A DNA stretch of 64,000 nucleotides from Nemopilema nomurai (Eukaryota > Cnidaria > Scyphozoa > Rhizostomeae > Rhizostomatidae). The notes under the pieces are model-generated. The model saw only the letters and a list, made by a program, of their open reading frames with translations. It was not told the origin of the DNA and did no database searches. Below, one piece after another: positions 11,890-22,600 of the stretch; the stretch's first letter is position 1; each line of letters starts with the position of its first letter. The translations under genes and the position numbers were made by a program. Location: assembly GCA_003864495.1 (NCBI GenBank), contig ML133376.1:248001-312000 (forward strand), given 5' to 3'.

Positions 11890-14712
11890 ATGCACCCAAG
11901 AGCAATCAGATGTGTTAAAGCATCTCAAAGATTACATCAGAGGGCGTTAAATTGCAGAAGGCATATCAGGTATATTGCTTCACCATATGATATTTTGAAG
12001 TCAGAGAAGAAGAAAGGGAAATTATCTTGCAAGAGCTTTTATTCACATTATCCAGTTTTCCACATCAAGTACAACTCGGCCATGGATCACAAAAGTAAAA
12101 TCTTTGACCAGACATTGAAAACGGCTATTGAGACCCCTTTGCCTGAAACAGATTTAGAGTCAATTAAAGGTCAGAGTCAAGGAAAGAATGGCAGAAAAAG
12201 GCAGAAAAAGAAGACTAAAGATTCAAGCACTTTAAATATGTCCAAAGTTTCAGATGAGGGTGCGCCTCGTCAGAAAGAGTTACAGGCCTCTACGGGCAGT
12301 CATGAAGATAAGGGCAGTGGTTCTGCTAATTCGAATAAATACAGATCCCAGAAAAGAAACTACCACAGTGAAAGTACTCCAAACAAGGGCGACCTTCCCA
12401 AAATGGAATGCAGTGAGTACTGGCCAAAAGATAGGGTTGAAGCTGGTATAAAAGATGGAACAGTCATCACTGGAGTTTTTAGAATCAGTCAACGGAATTA
12501 TAGCAATGCTTATATTTCTTCCCCGAATGGAGGGAAAGACATACTAGTCGAAGGTTTCAATCACAGAAACAGAGCATTCAATGGGGATGTTGTTGCAGTT
12601 GTAATGGTTGAGGATAAAGAAGGGATAAAGCTTGAAGTACAAGACATAGCTAGAAAGCTGGCCCTTGAATTTGGAAACATGCAAGTAACGGAAGAAGCTT
12701 TGAAGAAGACGGATAATGATCGTGGGCGCGTTGTCTCTATACTGGAAAAGAAACACAGCCGAAAAGCAGCCGGCATGTTAAAGAAATATAAGAACGATGC
12801 CTTTGGCTTTGCGCTGTTGTCTCCAATAGACAGCAGGATTCCTCGGCTGATGATTTCTCTGAACGACTGTCCAAAGGACTTTTCCTCCAGGCCGCAGGAT
12901 TTTGAGAATATTCTGTTCATGGCCGAGGTAGTCAACTGGAAACGCACAGTCGGTATGGCCTCGGGAAAGCTTATCAAAGAGCTAGGTGCCAGTGGCGAGA
13001 TTGAGCCCGAGACCGAGGGGTACTTGGCCGAGTATAGCATCGACGATTCTGCGTTTGCCGAAGACGTCATCGCGTGTTTGCCTGCAAACTTTCCATGGAA
13101 GATTCCAGATGAAGAGTATGAGAAGAGGCGGGATCTTCGTGGTGACGTCATCTTCACAATCGATCCGGCAACAGCTAGGGATCTTGACGATGCCTTATCG
13201 ATTAGGCCCAAAGATGATGGGAACTTCGAGGTGGGAGTGCATATTGCCGATGTAAGCTATTTCATTGAAGAAGGAAGCGCTCTGGACAAAGCGGCCATGC
13301 AACGAGCAACCAGTGTTTATTTGGTGCAGAAGGTTGTTCCGATGTTACCGAGAGCCCTGTGCGAGCACCTCTGCAGTTTGAACCCAGGCGAAGACAAGTT
13401 GGCATACAGCGTTATCTGGACCATCACCCCAGAGGGAAAAGTGCTGGAGGAATGGTTCGGGAGGTCGGTGATTCGATCTTGTACAAAGCTGTCCTATGAT
13501 CACGCCCAGCAGATGATAGAAACAGAGGACCCGAATTCGCTAGACAGCACGCAATTCCCAGTGATCGATGGCTCATGTCAGCTGATCGATATCTACAATT
13601 GCGTTCATAGATTATATCAGTTGTCCCTTCAGTTGAGGAAAAGGCGCTTCGACTCTGGTGCTTTGGCTCTGAACCAACCCAAGCTGACATTCACTCTGGA
13701 CTTGGAGACCGGGCTACCAACCGGTTTCGGGATGTTTCTAGCGAAAGACAGTAACCGCCTCGTAGAGGAATTCATGTTGCTAGCCAACATGGCGGTTGCG
13801 CATCGCCTTGTGAAGACGCTGCGAAGCCATGCATTGTTGCGAAGGCATCCAGTGCCGAATTCCAAGATGGTGGAAGATCTTCTTACGCTATGCAAGCGTT
13901 GTGATGTCGGCCTAAACACGGGTACATCAAAAGACCTCAACTCATCCCTTCAAATGCTAAAGAACTCCAATCTGCCAAACAAAGAGGCGATATACTTTGC
14001 CCTGGTGTCCCTGTGTTCGAAGCCGATGCAGCTGGCAAAATACTTCTGTGCAGGAGCAATAGATGACGTAAGCCACTTTCGTCACTACGCCCTCAACGTT
14101 CCTTTGTATACCCACTTCACCTCGCCCATTCGACGTTACCCGGATGTTGTCGTTCACCGAATGCTAACAGCGGCTTTGGAACAGCAGGAAGTGAAGCTGG
14201 GGGTAGAAGAGCTTAAAAAAGTAGCAGAGCATTGCAACGACAAGAAGGACTCGGCGAAGAAAGTGCAAGAGCTGAGCGTTTCGTTGTTTTTCAGCGCGTA
14301 TATTCGCGAGGTCGGAGAGCTGCGTGAGTCAGCCGTCGTTGTGGGCATGCTCGATAGTGCGTTTGATGTCTTACTGTTGCACTCTGGGATAGTAAAGCGA
14401 ATTTACTGCAACTCGTTGCCGTTGCACAGGTGGAAAGCCTCGAAAGAAGGCAAGGACACCATGAAGATGTATTGGAAGGACGAAAAGGAGGCTGGACAAG
14501 AGGCAGCTGGCAGTAGATCGACACCCAACGGAGGCGTAAAGAGCAAACGAGGCACAGGTTGTGATTCCAGCAAAGATGATGAATCGGTGATAGGCCAAGA
14601 GCAGATTCTTCAAATCTTCGACAAAATCGAAGTGACATTGAGATCTGAGAAAAATGACAAGTCCTCGTATACTATCAAAGCCTACATATCAAGACCAGAG
14701 ACTCCGATTTAG
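11890..14712 (+). CDS. DIS3L2: DIS3-like exonuclease 2, single coding exon
   Basis: A 940-aa uninterrupted ORF. DIS3L2 is the cytoplasmic 3'-5' exoribonuclease that degrades uridylated RNAs. There is no PIN domain, which separates it from DIS3 and DIS3L1. A basic, low-complexity N-terminus (1-170) is followed by cold-shock domain 1 (about 176-243), cold-shock domain 2 (about 275-400, with SILEKKHSRKAAG and GEIEPETEG), and the RNB catalytic domain. RNB contains TIDPATARDLDD with Mg-binding Asp at 425, 431, 433 and 434, VHIADVSYF, ATSVYLVQKVVPMLPR and YTHFTSPIRRYPD (Arg 748-749). A C-terminal S1-like domain (about 800-920) carries an acidic/Gly-rich insert. All catalytic residues are present, so it should be active. 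Human DIS3L2 is 885 aa and is encoded by many exons, so the intronless coding region is unusual. The ATG at 11890 is the first in frame; Met-64 is a possible alternative start. Confidence 0.95.
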   Translation: MHPRAIRCVKASQRLHQRALNCRRHIRYIASPYDILKSEKKKGKLSCKSFYSHYPVFHIKYNSAMDHKSKIFDQTLKTAIETPLPETDLESIKGQSQGKNGRKRQKKKTKDSSTLNMSKVSDEGAPRQKELQASTGSHEDKGSGSANSNKYRSQKRNYHSESTPNKGDLPKMECSEYWPKDRVEAGIKDGTVITGVFRISQRNYSNAYISSPNGGKDILVEGFNHRNRAFNGDVVAVVMVEDKEGIKLEVQDIARKLALEFGNMQVTEEALKKTDNDRGRVVSILEKKHSRKAAGMLKKYKNDAFGFALLSPIDSRIPRLMISLNDCPKDFSSRPQDFENILFMAEVVNWKRTVGMASGKLIKELGASGEIEPETEGYLAEYSIDDSAFAEDVIACLPANFPWKIPDEEYEKRRDLRGDVIFTIDPATARDLDDALSIRPKDDGNFEVGVHIADVSYFIEEGSALDKAAMQRATSVYLVQKVVPMLPRALCEHLCSLNPGEDKLAYSVIWTITPEGKVLEEWFGRSVIRSCTKLSYDHAQQMIETEDPNSLDSTQFPVIDGSCQLIDIYNCVHRLYQLSLQLRKRRFDSGALALNQPKLTFTLDLETGLPTGFGMFLAKDSNRLVEEFMLLANMAVAHRLVKTLRSHALLRRHPVPNSKMVEDLLTLCKRCDVGLNTGTSKDLNSSLQMLKNSNLPNKEAIYFALVSLCSKPMQLAKYFCAGAIDDVSHFRHYALNVPLYTHFTSPIRRYPDVVVHRMLTAALEQQEVKLGVEELKKVAEHCNDKKDSAKKVQELSVSLFFSAYIREVGELRESAVVVGMLDSAFDVLLLHSGIVKRIYCNSLPLHRWKASKEGKDTMKMYWKDEKEAGQEAAGSRSTPNGGVKSKRGTGCDSSKDDESVIGQEQILQIFDKIEVTLRSEKNDKSSYTIKAYISRPETPI

Positions 14713-16518
14713 ATGCTCGAGTGGGGGTGTATGAACTACTCCGGAGAGCAGATTCTTAGAATCTCGCCTTAGTGATCATTTTAGGCCATCTTGTTTGAAC
14801 CATTTGCAATTGATTTTAGTTGTGTCTTGGGGATCTTTCATATTCAAGATTAAGCAAACAGTGCTACCTGTTGCTTGTGTGATAAGCATTAGTTTTGTAT
14901 CGCACAGTTGTTTTGCGTTGAGAATGCAGACCCACTAGTCAGACATCATCACAGTTGAGAGAAGACTAGGGGATAGTGACTTAAAACCCTATTGTGTTGA
15001 CTTTTCCATTTGTTTGTTGATAAGGACCCTTGTTTTGTTATCAATTTTCTAAAACACCAATGCAACTTCTCGATGCCTCAAATAACCATCAAGTTTTTAA
15101 TTGTTTTTCATTGCTTTCTTTTATTTCAGTGTGCATTTTTAGAATCAAAGCTTGTTGATTAGTAGTGTAACTGTGTTTTTGTAACAAGATGTTTTATCCA
15201 ACTTTGATGGTGTTTATCAATATCTTTATATACGTAAATATTTTAGTTTTTTAACCCGTCTATGCTCTTGTAGACTCAGGTTTTAGTTGCATTAGAGGTA
15301 AATTCTTACCCACCAAGAGCGATGTTTTATGCGTATGGCCTAATGCTTCCAAATCACTTTCCTTGATATTTCACCCTGCTACATCGACCACCCTCCTTAC
15401 TGCAGTTGGGTTAATGCAGCTGAGATATGCCTTCTGTAAAATATGTGTGCACTGAAATGGGAATTTGTTGTCAATAAGGAATGGTTGTCTCGACAATTTT
15501 AAACGTTGCTCCAAAAAAGCTTCTTTTCATTGATGGTTTGGCATTTGGTCTCATACGACCCACCTTAGAAGCGTTCCTGGAACTAAGGGGATTAAAAACG
15601 ATCCTCTTTAACCAAAGAGAATGCTTCACATTTTATTCTACCATAAAGTAAATCATTGGAGTTTCATTATCTAGAAAACATTTTATCTACAAGGAACAAA
15701 AATTAAGTGACTTTTTTTGTTTGAACTTGATAACGATACATCAAACCCAGCAGAAACTGAAACAGATTAACTATGGCCTACCTCAACTTTGTAACATGAA
15801 ACTAGCTTGGCAGTCCTCCATAAAAGAAAACCGTTGTGCTAAAAGACTGGAAATCTCAGGAAGAAAACCTGCCCATAGTCCTGTAACCTCCGGCTACAAT
15901 TTTTCTAATTGAATACTTCCCTCATCACCAACTTAAAACAAACTTTTTGTAACAACTTTCATTGTTTATAACAATAACTACTTGTAAACCTTGCTCAAAT
16001 ATAACATCAACAGGCGAAACCCCCCTCCGGGTCCCAGCCGTGCAGCAACTGCAATTTTGCTGGACTCTGAGATCCCGTCTACACGAAATCGTGTCCAAAA
16101 AGATCCGCATCCATTTGAGTTCGCTCCCTCCTGTTCTGTTCAAACAAGACGTAAACCCGTTGAGCTTGAAAGCCCTATCCTATCCGCCAGGATGTAAAGG
16201 AAGCTCAGTACGAGATCTTTTAAATCGCCCTCGTTCTCTCTCAAGCTTTTTGAAGAAGCACCAAAGATATCAAGAAGTGACATCATGCTCAGTTTTGATA
16301 AGTAACTCAATGGCTACAGCAAGCATGTACTGTTTTACGACAGCATAACTGCATAGGAGAGGCTACTGGCAATGATACCAGTTCAGTGACGCACTTACAA
16401 ATGGGCCTACTGGAGCCCAGGACACCCCTGTTGATTGTTAGGGGCCCAAGAAAAATGTTGTTAAGCCTATACAAAGTGACAGCCAAATTGAAAAGCATGG
16501 TAAGAGCTACCCAGGCTA
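14713..16518. other. DIS3L2 3' UTR and intergenic DNA
   Basis: The first kilobase is T-rich, consistent with a 3' UTR, though no clear AATAAA was found close to the stop. ORFs at 15962-16348 overlap each other in different frames and show no recognisable domain. Sequence around 16070-16130 is reminiscent of transposon subterminal DNA, but I could not define an element. Confidence 0.3.
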
Positions 16519-16531
16519 CGTTCACACTACT

Positions 16532-16607
16532 CCGTTTTCGTTTCACTCCGTTTTCGTTTCACTCCGTTTTCGTTTCACTCCGTTTTCGTTTCACTCCGTT
16601 TTCGTTG
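16532..16607. repeat. 16-bp tandem repeat CACTCCGTTTTCGTTT, about 4.5 copies
   Basis: Successive near-identical 16-bp units lie directly inside the left terminus of the surrounding element. Tandem subterminal repeats of this type are common in non-autonomous DNA transposons, where they can be transposase-binding sites; that role is inference here. Confidence 0.8.
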
Positions 16608-17037
16608 ATGAAGCGACGTCCGTTCACACTCATCCGTTTTCAAATGAATATGCTGTGAATACGATATGTGTTCACACTACTCAAACAAAAACGCTGTTGG
16701 TGGCCTCAGTTTTGAACAGAAAACTTGGCCTACACTCTTCTGCTATGACTCGTCCAGCCAAAGTATTGGACCACCAGGCGGTGTAAGTTGTGCCAGGGCG
16801 AACCCAAAATCTACGTTGTTTCAAAATGCTACGTTGGATTTTGAAGCTGCTAAAAATGTATACACAAGTGCCATTTTGGGAGTAGCATGAATATGACTTA
16901 GAGCTGCAACAATTGCCACCAAACTTTGCAAAGATTTATCCGTGAATAAGATTTTTGTAAGTGCTTCCGTCATTTTCAAATTCTCCATTATAAAAATTTG
17001 AAAATAAGTGGTTGCTATATTCAGGGGCGTAAATATT

Positions 17038-17049
17038 GGGGGGGGGGGG
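17038..17049 (+). repeat. Poly-G run (12 G)
   Basis: Twelve consecutive G followed by a G/T-rich stretch. This is a likely site of length variation and assembly uncertainty. Confidence 0.8.
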
Positions 17050-17135
17050 TGGTGTGGGGTGTGACAAAAAAACCCCAATACCAAAAAACCCGCATTTTGT
17101 CAGGCAAACGCCAGTCAAGATGTCGGGCAAAATAT

Positions 17136-17530
17136 ATCAGACAAAAGATAGATCATGTATTTCAGCTTGTTTAGGTGCACAAAGTCAAGAAAATAAAACA
17201 GTTTTCGAGAAATTATTTGATGATTTCCCGCTTTGTCAAACAGTTTTGCCCGAAAAAAGGTGATGCTTTGCTTGACGTGACGAAAATCCCTGTTTATCTC
17301 AACAAAAGGTGCTGTTCTTCCAAACAAAAGTAGCCTAAAGAAAAGGTGATTGTTTGCCCGACATTTACTTTATATCCGCTGTTCGCACAAAGCACCAGCG
17401 CAACAACATGCTCTGTTTCGAGCTGTTTGACAAAGCGGGAAATCATCAAATAATTTCTCGATTACTGTTTTATTTTCTTGACTTTGTGCACCTAAACAAG
17501 CTGAAATACACGATCTATCTTTTGTCTGAT
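17136..17530. repeat. Long inverted repeat, 108-bp arms, 179-bp spacer
   Basis: The arm 17136-17243 is the near-exact reverse complement of 17423-17530, with a few substitutions. Both arms encode the same meaningless peptide on opposite strands, which confirms the palindrome. Transcription through it would give a long hairpin. It lies inside the 16.5-17.8 kb element. Confidence 0.85.
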
Positions 17531-17761
17531 TTCACCTAGAGGATGTGAAAGAGGATGGTGTAAACTAGGAAAGGGGAGCGTCCCAATAACAGAGTACGCA
17601 GAGAACATTATGCAGTGCCTTGCGTGTGTGTATTCGAAAGTATCCGTTTTTGGTGTTCACACTAAAAACGGAGCGTATCCAATACGCACCGTATTCGAAA
17701 GTATCCGTTTTCATTTGCGTCTTCAAACGACTCCGTTTTGCAGAGCAGAGTAGTGTGAACG

Positions 17762-18870
17762 CAAGGCAAAAACGGATTAGTTTGACGGCCTTGTACTGGT
17801 TTGAAGAGTTTTGTCACATTCAGGGAGGGTGCTATTAAGTCAATGTAACTTTGCTTTTACAAAGATGCCTTGCTCGTTTACAAGTTCTTGAAGTGATGCT
17901 GGCTAAAGTGACGGGAAGGTTGGAAAGTTATAACGGCAGAAATTGAAGATCCAAGAATGGTATAATTTAATTGCGACTGGGTATAGATAGTTGTTGCAAA
18001 TACTCTTCAAAGTACCTTTTCAGTGGCGTTTTCTTGTTTTAAAACAATGCCTGCAGGCTGAACTTTTAATTGCGAAAATGCAGGTGCCGATAGACTGGCA
18101 CATAGCACACCCTTGCAAATAGCGTGCGAGATTTCCACGAAAACAATAGGATTTCCAGGAATTCTTTGATAAAACAATAGGATTTTCACAATAGGTGTAC
18201 AAGGTTATTTTTGAAATGATTTGCCCCTCGCGTGGGCCAACTGATGTGAAGTAATGTAATAAGCAATTAAACATGAAAGTGTCCCTAATTAGAATGAAGG
18301 CTTTACCTTTTAGAAGCCACATATATGAGTTAATGCTTAACTGAATTTCCCGTCCTCCCTTGTTTCTGATAAATTCATACGCGCTGTCTATGAATAAATT
18401 ATCCATTTTCTTAGCCTTAGTTCCAGACCCCAAACTGAAAGTACTATTTGGAGTCTGGGGCTTAGGCTAGACTTTTATAGGATTTCATCACGGGGGATCG
18501 ATCGGGGATGTGTGGGATGAAGCGCAAATGGTTTCAAAAGCACTTGTGTCAGAGTTTGTTTCGTGTCATTAAGAGTCATTTTGTAGCAGAAGAGTATGGG
18601 AAGGCACATGATCCCATTGGCTCGGTGAGAGCCAAAAAGTCACCTCGATGCAAATAGAAAAAAAGAAATGCTAATAGGAACCAATCGCAAAGGGTGCTCA
18701 AGCAGAGGGGGAGAGAGGGAGAGGGGGGGGGGCTAAGTGAATCTAAATAAATTCAGACATGCGGATGTACATACGGTTCAAATTTTACTTCAAAGTGCAG
18801 ACAGAGTTAGCCTCTCTGGAACTGCAAAAATGTATCTAATCTTGGCTTTGGGGAACGCCACACAAGCTAT
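17762..18870. other. Intergenic, no gene recognised
   Basis: There is no supportable coding region. The 137-codon minus-strand ORF at 18020-18433 has no recognisable domain. A GA/G-rich simple stretch occurs at about 18705-18732. A small imperfect hairpin (CAGACCCC / GGGGTCTG-like halves) lies at about 18424-18462. Confidence 0.3.
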
Positions 18871-19170
18871 CATAGGCGCCGACTACGTGGGGGCTTGGGG
18901 GCTCGAGCCCCCCCTGGGAATTGCTATGGGGGGGCTCAGCCCCCCCTGGGAATTTCGTTTGAAATCAATCAAAGAATTGAACTGATGATACTGAAGACCA
19001 TGATGTTATATCTGCTTTATTAAAATGTTTTGTTTTGTTATTATACATACTACATATGTTGTATTACGTTATTAAAGCGACAGGTAATTTCTCTACCTTT
19101 AAACTTTTTTTAATTTTTTTAAATTTAAATTTTGAGCCCCCCCTGGGAAAAATAAAAGTCGGCGCCTATG
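18871..19170. mobile_element. 300-bp hAT-like MITE with 8-bp target-site duplication
   Basis: The terminal inverted repeat CATAGGCGCCGACT is exact at both ends (18871-18884 and 19157-19170). It is flanked by the perfect direct repeat CAAGCTAT (18863-18870 and 19171-19178). An 8-bp duplication with short TIRs points to the hAT superfamily. Internally there are repeated CCCCCCTGGGAA motifs and an AT-rich centre. There is no coding capacity, so it is non-autonomous. It sits about 440 bp upstream of the DUF885 gene start codon. Confidence 0.85.
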
Positions 19171-19178
19171 CAAGCTAT

Positions 19179-19609
19179 TGTCAACAATGGCAGAAAATTG
19201 TGTAACATTTGACGACAAATGAACCTCTAGTGGACATTCATCAAAAGGCCATTCGCAGAAAAGGCTCTACGAGAAGTAAATTATCACACGATGCTGCTGC
19301 TTCATCTAATAAAAAATTTAGTCAAACAAGCTTCTGGCGTGTTTACATAAACGCTTTTGAATAGGAGTCGATAAAATCAGGGCTTTTAGGAAAATTTTCA
19401 CTTCTGGCGTCCTTTGACGATGGCCAACAACAATTTACCCCGTAAGCCCGTTGCAAATCTAGGAAAATCTTCTGGGGACCCAAAAGCTCTTGTTTCCCGC
19501 CACTCATTGAAAGAAGGTGTTTGCGTTGCGGATCTTATCAAGAGAAGCCCGCTGTGACAGGACGCCATATGTTCGTATTTGCGACTTCCTCAACGGGTTT
19601 CAACCAGCG
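19179..19609 (+). promoter_or_regulatory. Putative promoter and 5' UTR of the DUF885 gene
   Basis: These 430 bp lie between the hAT-like MITE and the first ATG of the DUF885 frame. The frame is open back to about 19517 but contains no upstream ATG. No TATA box is obvious. Confidence 0.35.
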
Positions 19610-22600
19610 ATGGGGCTTCAAAGCAAGATGGGGAAGGCATCGCCCGCATTATACGCAGCAGTTGCCGTTCTGTCACTAAGTATCGTCTTGTTGATCGTGG
19701 GAATAGCATTGGACGCCAAATGCGGACGCGAAAAGGCTGCAGCCACAACTGGAACAGGCCTGCGGAACATCTCCGGGCTCAAGGAGTTCTGTAAATATTC
19801 ACCGGAAGCAGACAGAATCGGCCTTGATTCGTTCCTAAAGAAAGTGCAGAAGGCTTTTTACGACAACATGCCAAATAATGTGGTTTATGACCCAGATGTG
19901 AAATCGAGCGACCGGTTTGAAGACTTGAAGAAAAGGTATTATGTTTGTGAGAGGTTTCCCTTTAGGAGGAAGACGGCGATCCACCTTGTGTAAACTCATT
20001 GCTGTAAGAGTGGGGTACAGTCCTCCGCGTAGTGTTGTTGGTTTAGTGTTGTACAACTTTACTCATTTTGGGGTAGGGTGGTGGGTCGCAGAGGGGCTAT
20101 CAATCTGCTGTTTTAATCAAGAATTTATATTTTTTATGCATGCAATTCGAATCTCGGATTGGCCACCCTTTATATTTTTGAAAATATCGAGGCGAAATTA
20201 CTCCAATTTTTGAATTATTGTGCAATGAAGAACGTAATTAAGACGTTGGAAATGCAGGTGTTTTTGAATGATTCAGGAAGTGAATACAACTTGTTATTGT
20301 CGGTCAGAAGGAATGGCCGATTCCAAGTTGATACTCTGTAAACAGGGCCTTATATGCCGCTATGACTATCGTCAAGTGGTTGGTTCTGGTATATGCATTA
20401 ATGCATTCAATGCGCTCATCAAGGTTTCCATCAAAGATCATCATGATTGTCAGGATCATCCCAATCACTACCATCGTGATTCATGATCGTCGTGGCAGTG
20501 ATAATGATTGCCTTGATGACGATTCATAATCACAATCATCATAATTAATCATTATAATCAGCTCCCACCCCCCAGTCACAATAACGATCAAAACAATAGC
20601 GATTATCGTTGTAGTTACACCAGGGTGCCTTGTGAAAGTGAATTTGTCATTTCATTTTTCCTTGTTATTTTATCAAAGACTGTATTGCCGAAAATCGGAA
20701 GCACCTGATTTTCCCACCTCCCCAGCGCTGACGCTTCTATATGATTAGCCCACTACCAAGTCATAATAATCATCATGATCATTATCACTGTTGTTTTGTT
20801 GAACCAGGTATTTCCCGTACGATCCACGCCCCCAAGCCCTAAAGAACAAGACTGATGCGGCCCTGAGGTTGCTGGAAGAGTTGAACAAATTCAAGTATAC
20901 CCCAAGAAAGTTGAAGCCAAGGGAGAACAGAGTCATCTACCAGGTACAAAAACCAGTTCTCGATCAGAAATGAAGCAGAGATTAAAGAGCGACAAAATAT
21001 CTGTTTATAGTTTTTATCTTAATAGTTGCCTCTTCCTTGCTAGGGTTACCTCAGGAATTTTCTCAATTTCTCAGAACATGTCTCCTCTTAATTCCAGCGG
21101 GGTAGGGGGCAATTCCAGCGGGGTCACGATAAAACTGTCGTCGAAATGCGCTCACAGAAGTTCCATACTTTTGTTGCAGCATGTCTATCATGCTCCCAAC
21201 ATGTAAGACCCCCTTACCTCACAGAATGACAGTCAGTCGCCTCTGTTATTGCCCCCACTCCATTCTGATTCCCCTTTAACCCTTTGACTTTCCTGCCTAG
21301 CCTCTATGCGTTTAGTTTCTGCAGATACATAGTGCACTTATTCTAATAGATCAGTTTTTAGGGAATCTGAAAAGGGGGGAAATCTAAAAACAAATCATTT
21401 GATTTTCCTAAACCTTAGGATAGTGTATAATTTTTGCAAAGATAAATATTTCATGTTTCAATCTGTGCTTTCTTTATTCAATCTCACCTATTTATACACC
21501 CCTACCTTCATTGCTAAATCCCTTTATAAACCTTCAACTATAAGAACAAGTGATTTTATGATACAGAACTTCACGGTAGCAAGAAGTGACGGAAACAGTT
21601 CTGCGTACTGAATCTACTTGATACTAAAATACTTTTTACAGTCTCCCCGCCAATTATTGTGTCTTGGGCTTAAAGTAAATCAACGGAGTTAAAATCCAGC
21701 TTAGCTCAGGGGACTGGGCCACCTAAAAATAGACACTCTTAGCCATCCAATCAAGGTTGAGAACAGCAGAGTTCATGTGATCACTTCATATATCGCTGCG
21801 TGGGGTGTGATAAGAGACGATGCGGCCCCATGTGATCACTTTGACTTCACAATCAATCCGCACGCCTGAATTGTATTGAATTGCAGTGTAATTTTAAATC
21901 GGGCGCTTTATGTCCGTTGATTTACTTTAAGCAAGAACAGAGAAAGAAGACGAGAGTCTTTTTCATTTATCTTCCTCACCGATCCTACGCCCGTCGATCT
22001 CAACTGTCCCCTACATCCACATGGGCGCAAACAAAAGTCTGGTGACGAGCCCCCTGGGGAGTTGCACTATGACCTAGGTCAACAGATGAACATATGATCA
22101 ATGGCATTTAACACGTGCCAAAAGCGTTGTTGACACTAGTTCACAACAACAATTACTTTGCGTCAATTACTTCGCATTGCATAGTAGCTAAGCAGTGTTA
22201 TGATTCGACTCAGGTGAAGCATTACCTAAAGACCGTTTTCGGCACCCCGTACGACACCAACTTCTATGCTGGCGACTGGCTGCTAGGCCCGAACTACTTC
22301 TGCTGGCAACCCATATGCAACCTGCAATACGACGTGAACGCACTCGGGTACTATGCCAAACCAAAGACGAAGGAGGACATCGAACACCTCATTAAGAAGC
22401 TGACGGATCACGGCACCACTGTTGATAACTACATGTAAGTATCCATAACGTCATGTTGTGTTACGTAATGTATAACGATGTATACATGTATCTCTTCGTG
22501 TATCGACTAGGAGTTGTTCAGGAACACTTTTAACGCATAGGAGTTGTCTCTAATCACTGGTAAAAGCAGGAGTTGTCCCTGTACCATTTGTCCCTTCCAA

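Larger units (their letters stand above)
16519..17761. mobile_element. Non-autonomous DNA element with 14-bp inverted termini and subterminal repeats
   Basis: The left end CGTTCACACTACTC (16519-16532) is the exact reverse complement of the right end (17748-17761). Both flanks carry clustered CCGTTTT and GTTCACACT motifs, including a tandem block at 16532-16607 and copies at 17632-17740. No transposase ORF is present, and no clear target-site duplication was found. It may be a composite of nested insertions because a separate inverted repeat lies inside (17136-17530). The superfamily is unassigned. Confidence 0.5.

Noticed and set aside
12561..13211. 216-codon minus-strand ORF
   Set aside because: It lies entirely antisense to the DIS3L2 catalytic region and has no recognisable domain; it is a shadow of the real frame, as are the other ORFs overlapping 12.2-14.6 kb.
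18020..18433. 137-codon minus-strand ORF
   Set aside because: No recognisable domain or conserved motif, and surrounded by transposon-derived DNA.
19517..19609. N-terminal extension of the DUF885 protein
   Set aside because: The frame is open but begins at GTG; the first ATG is 19610, directly before the signal anchor.
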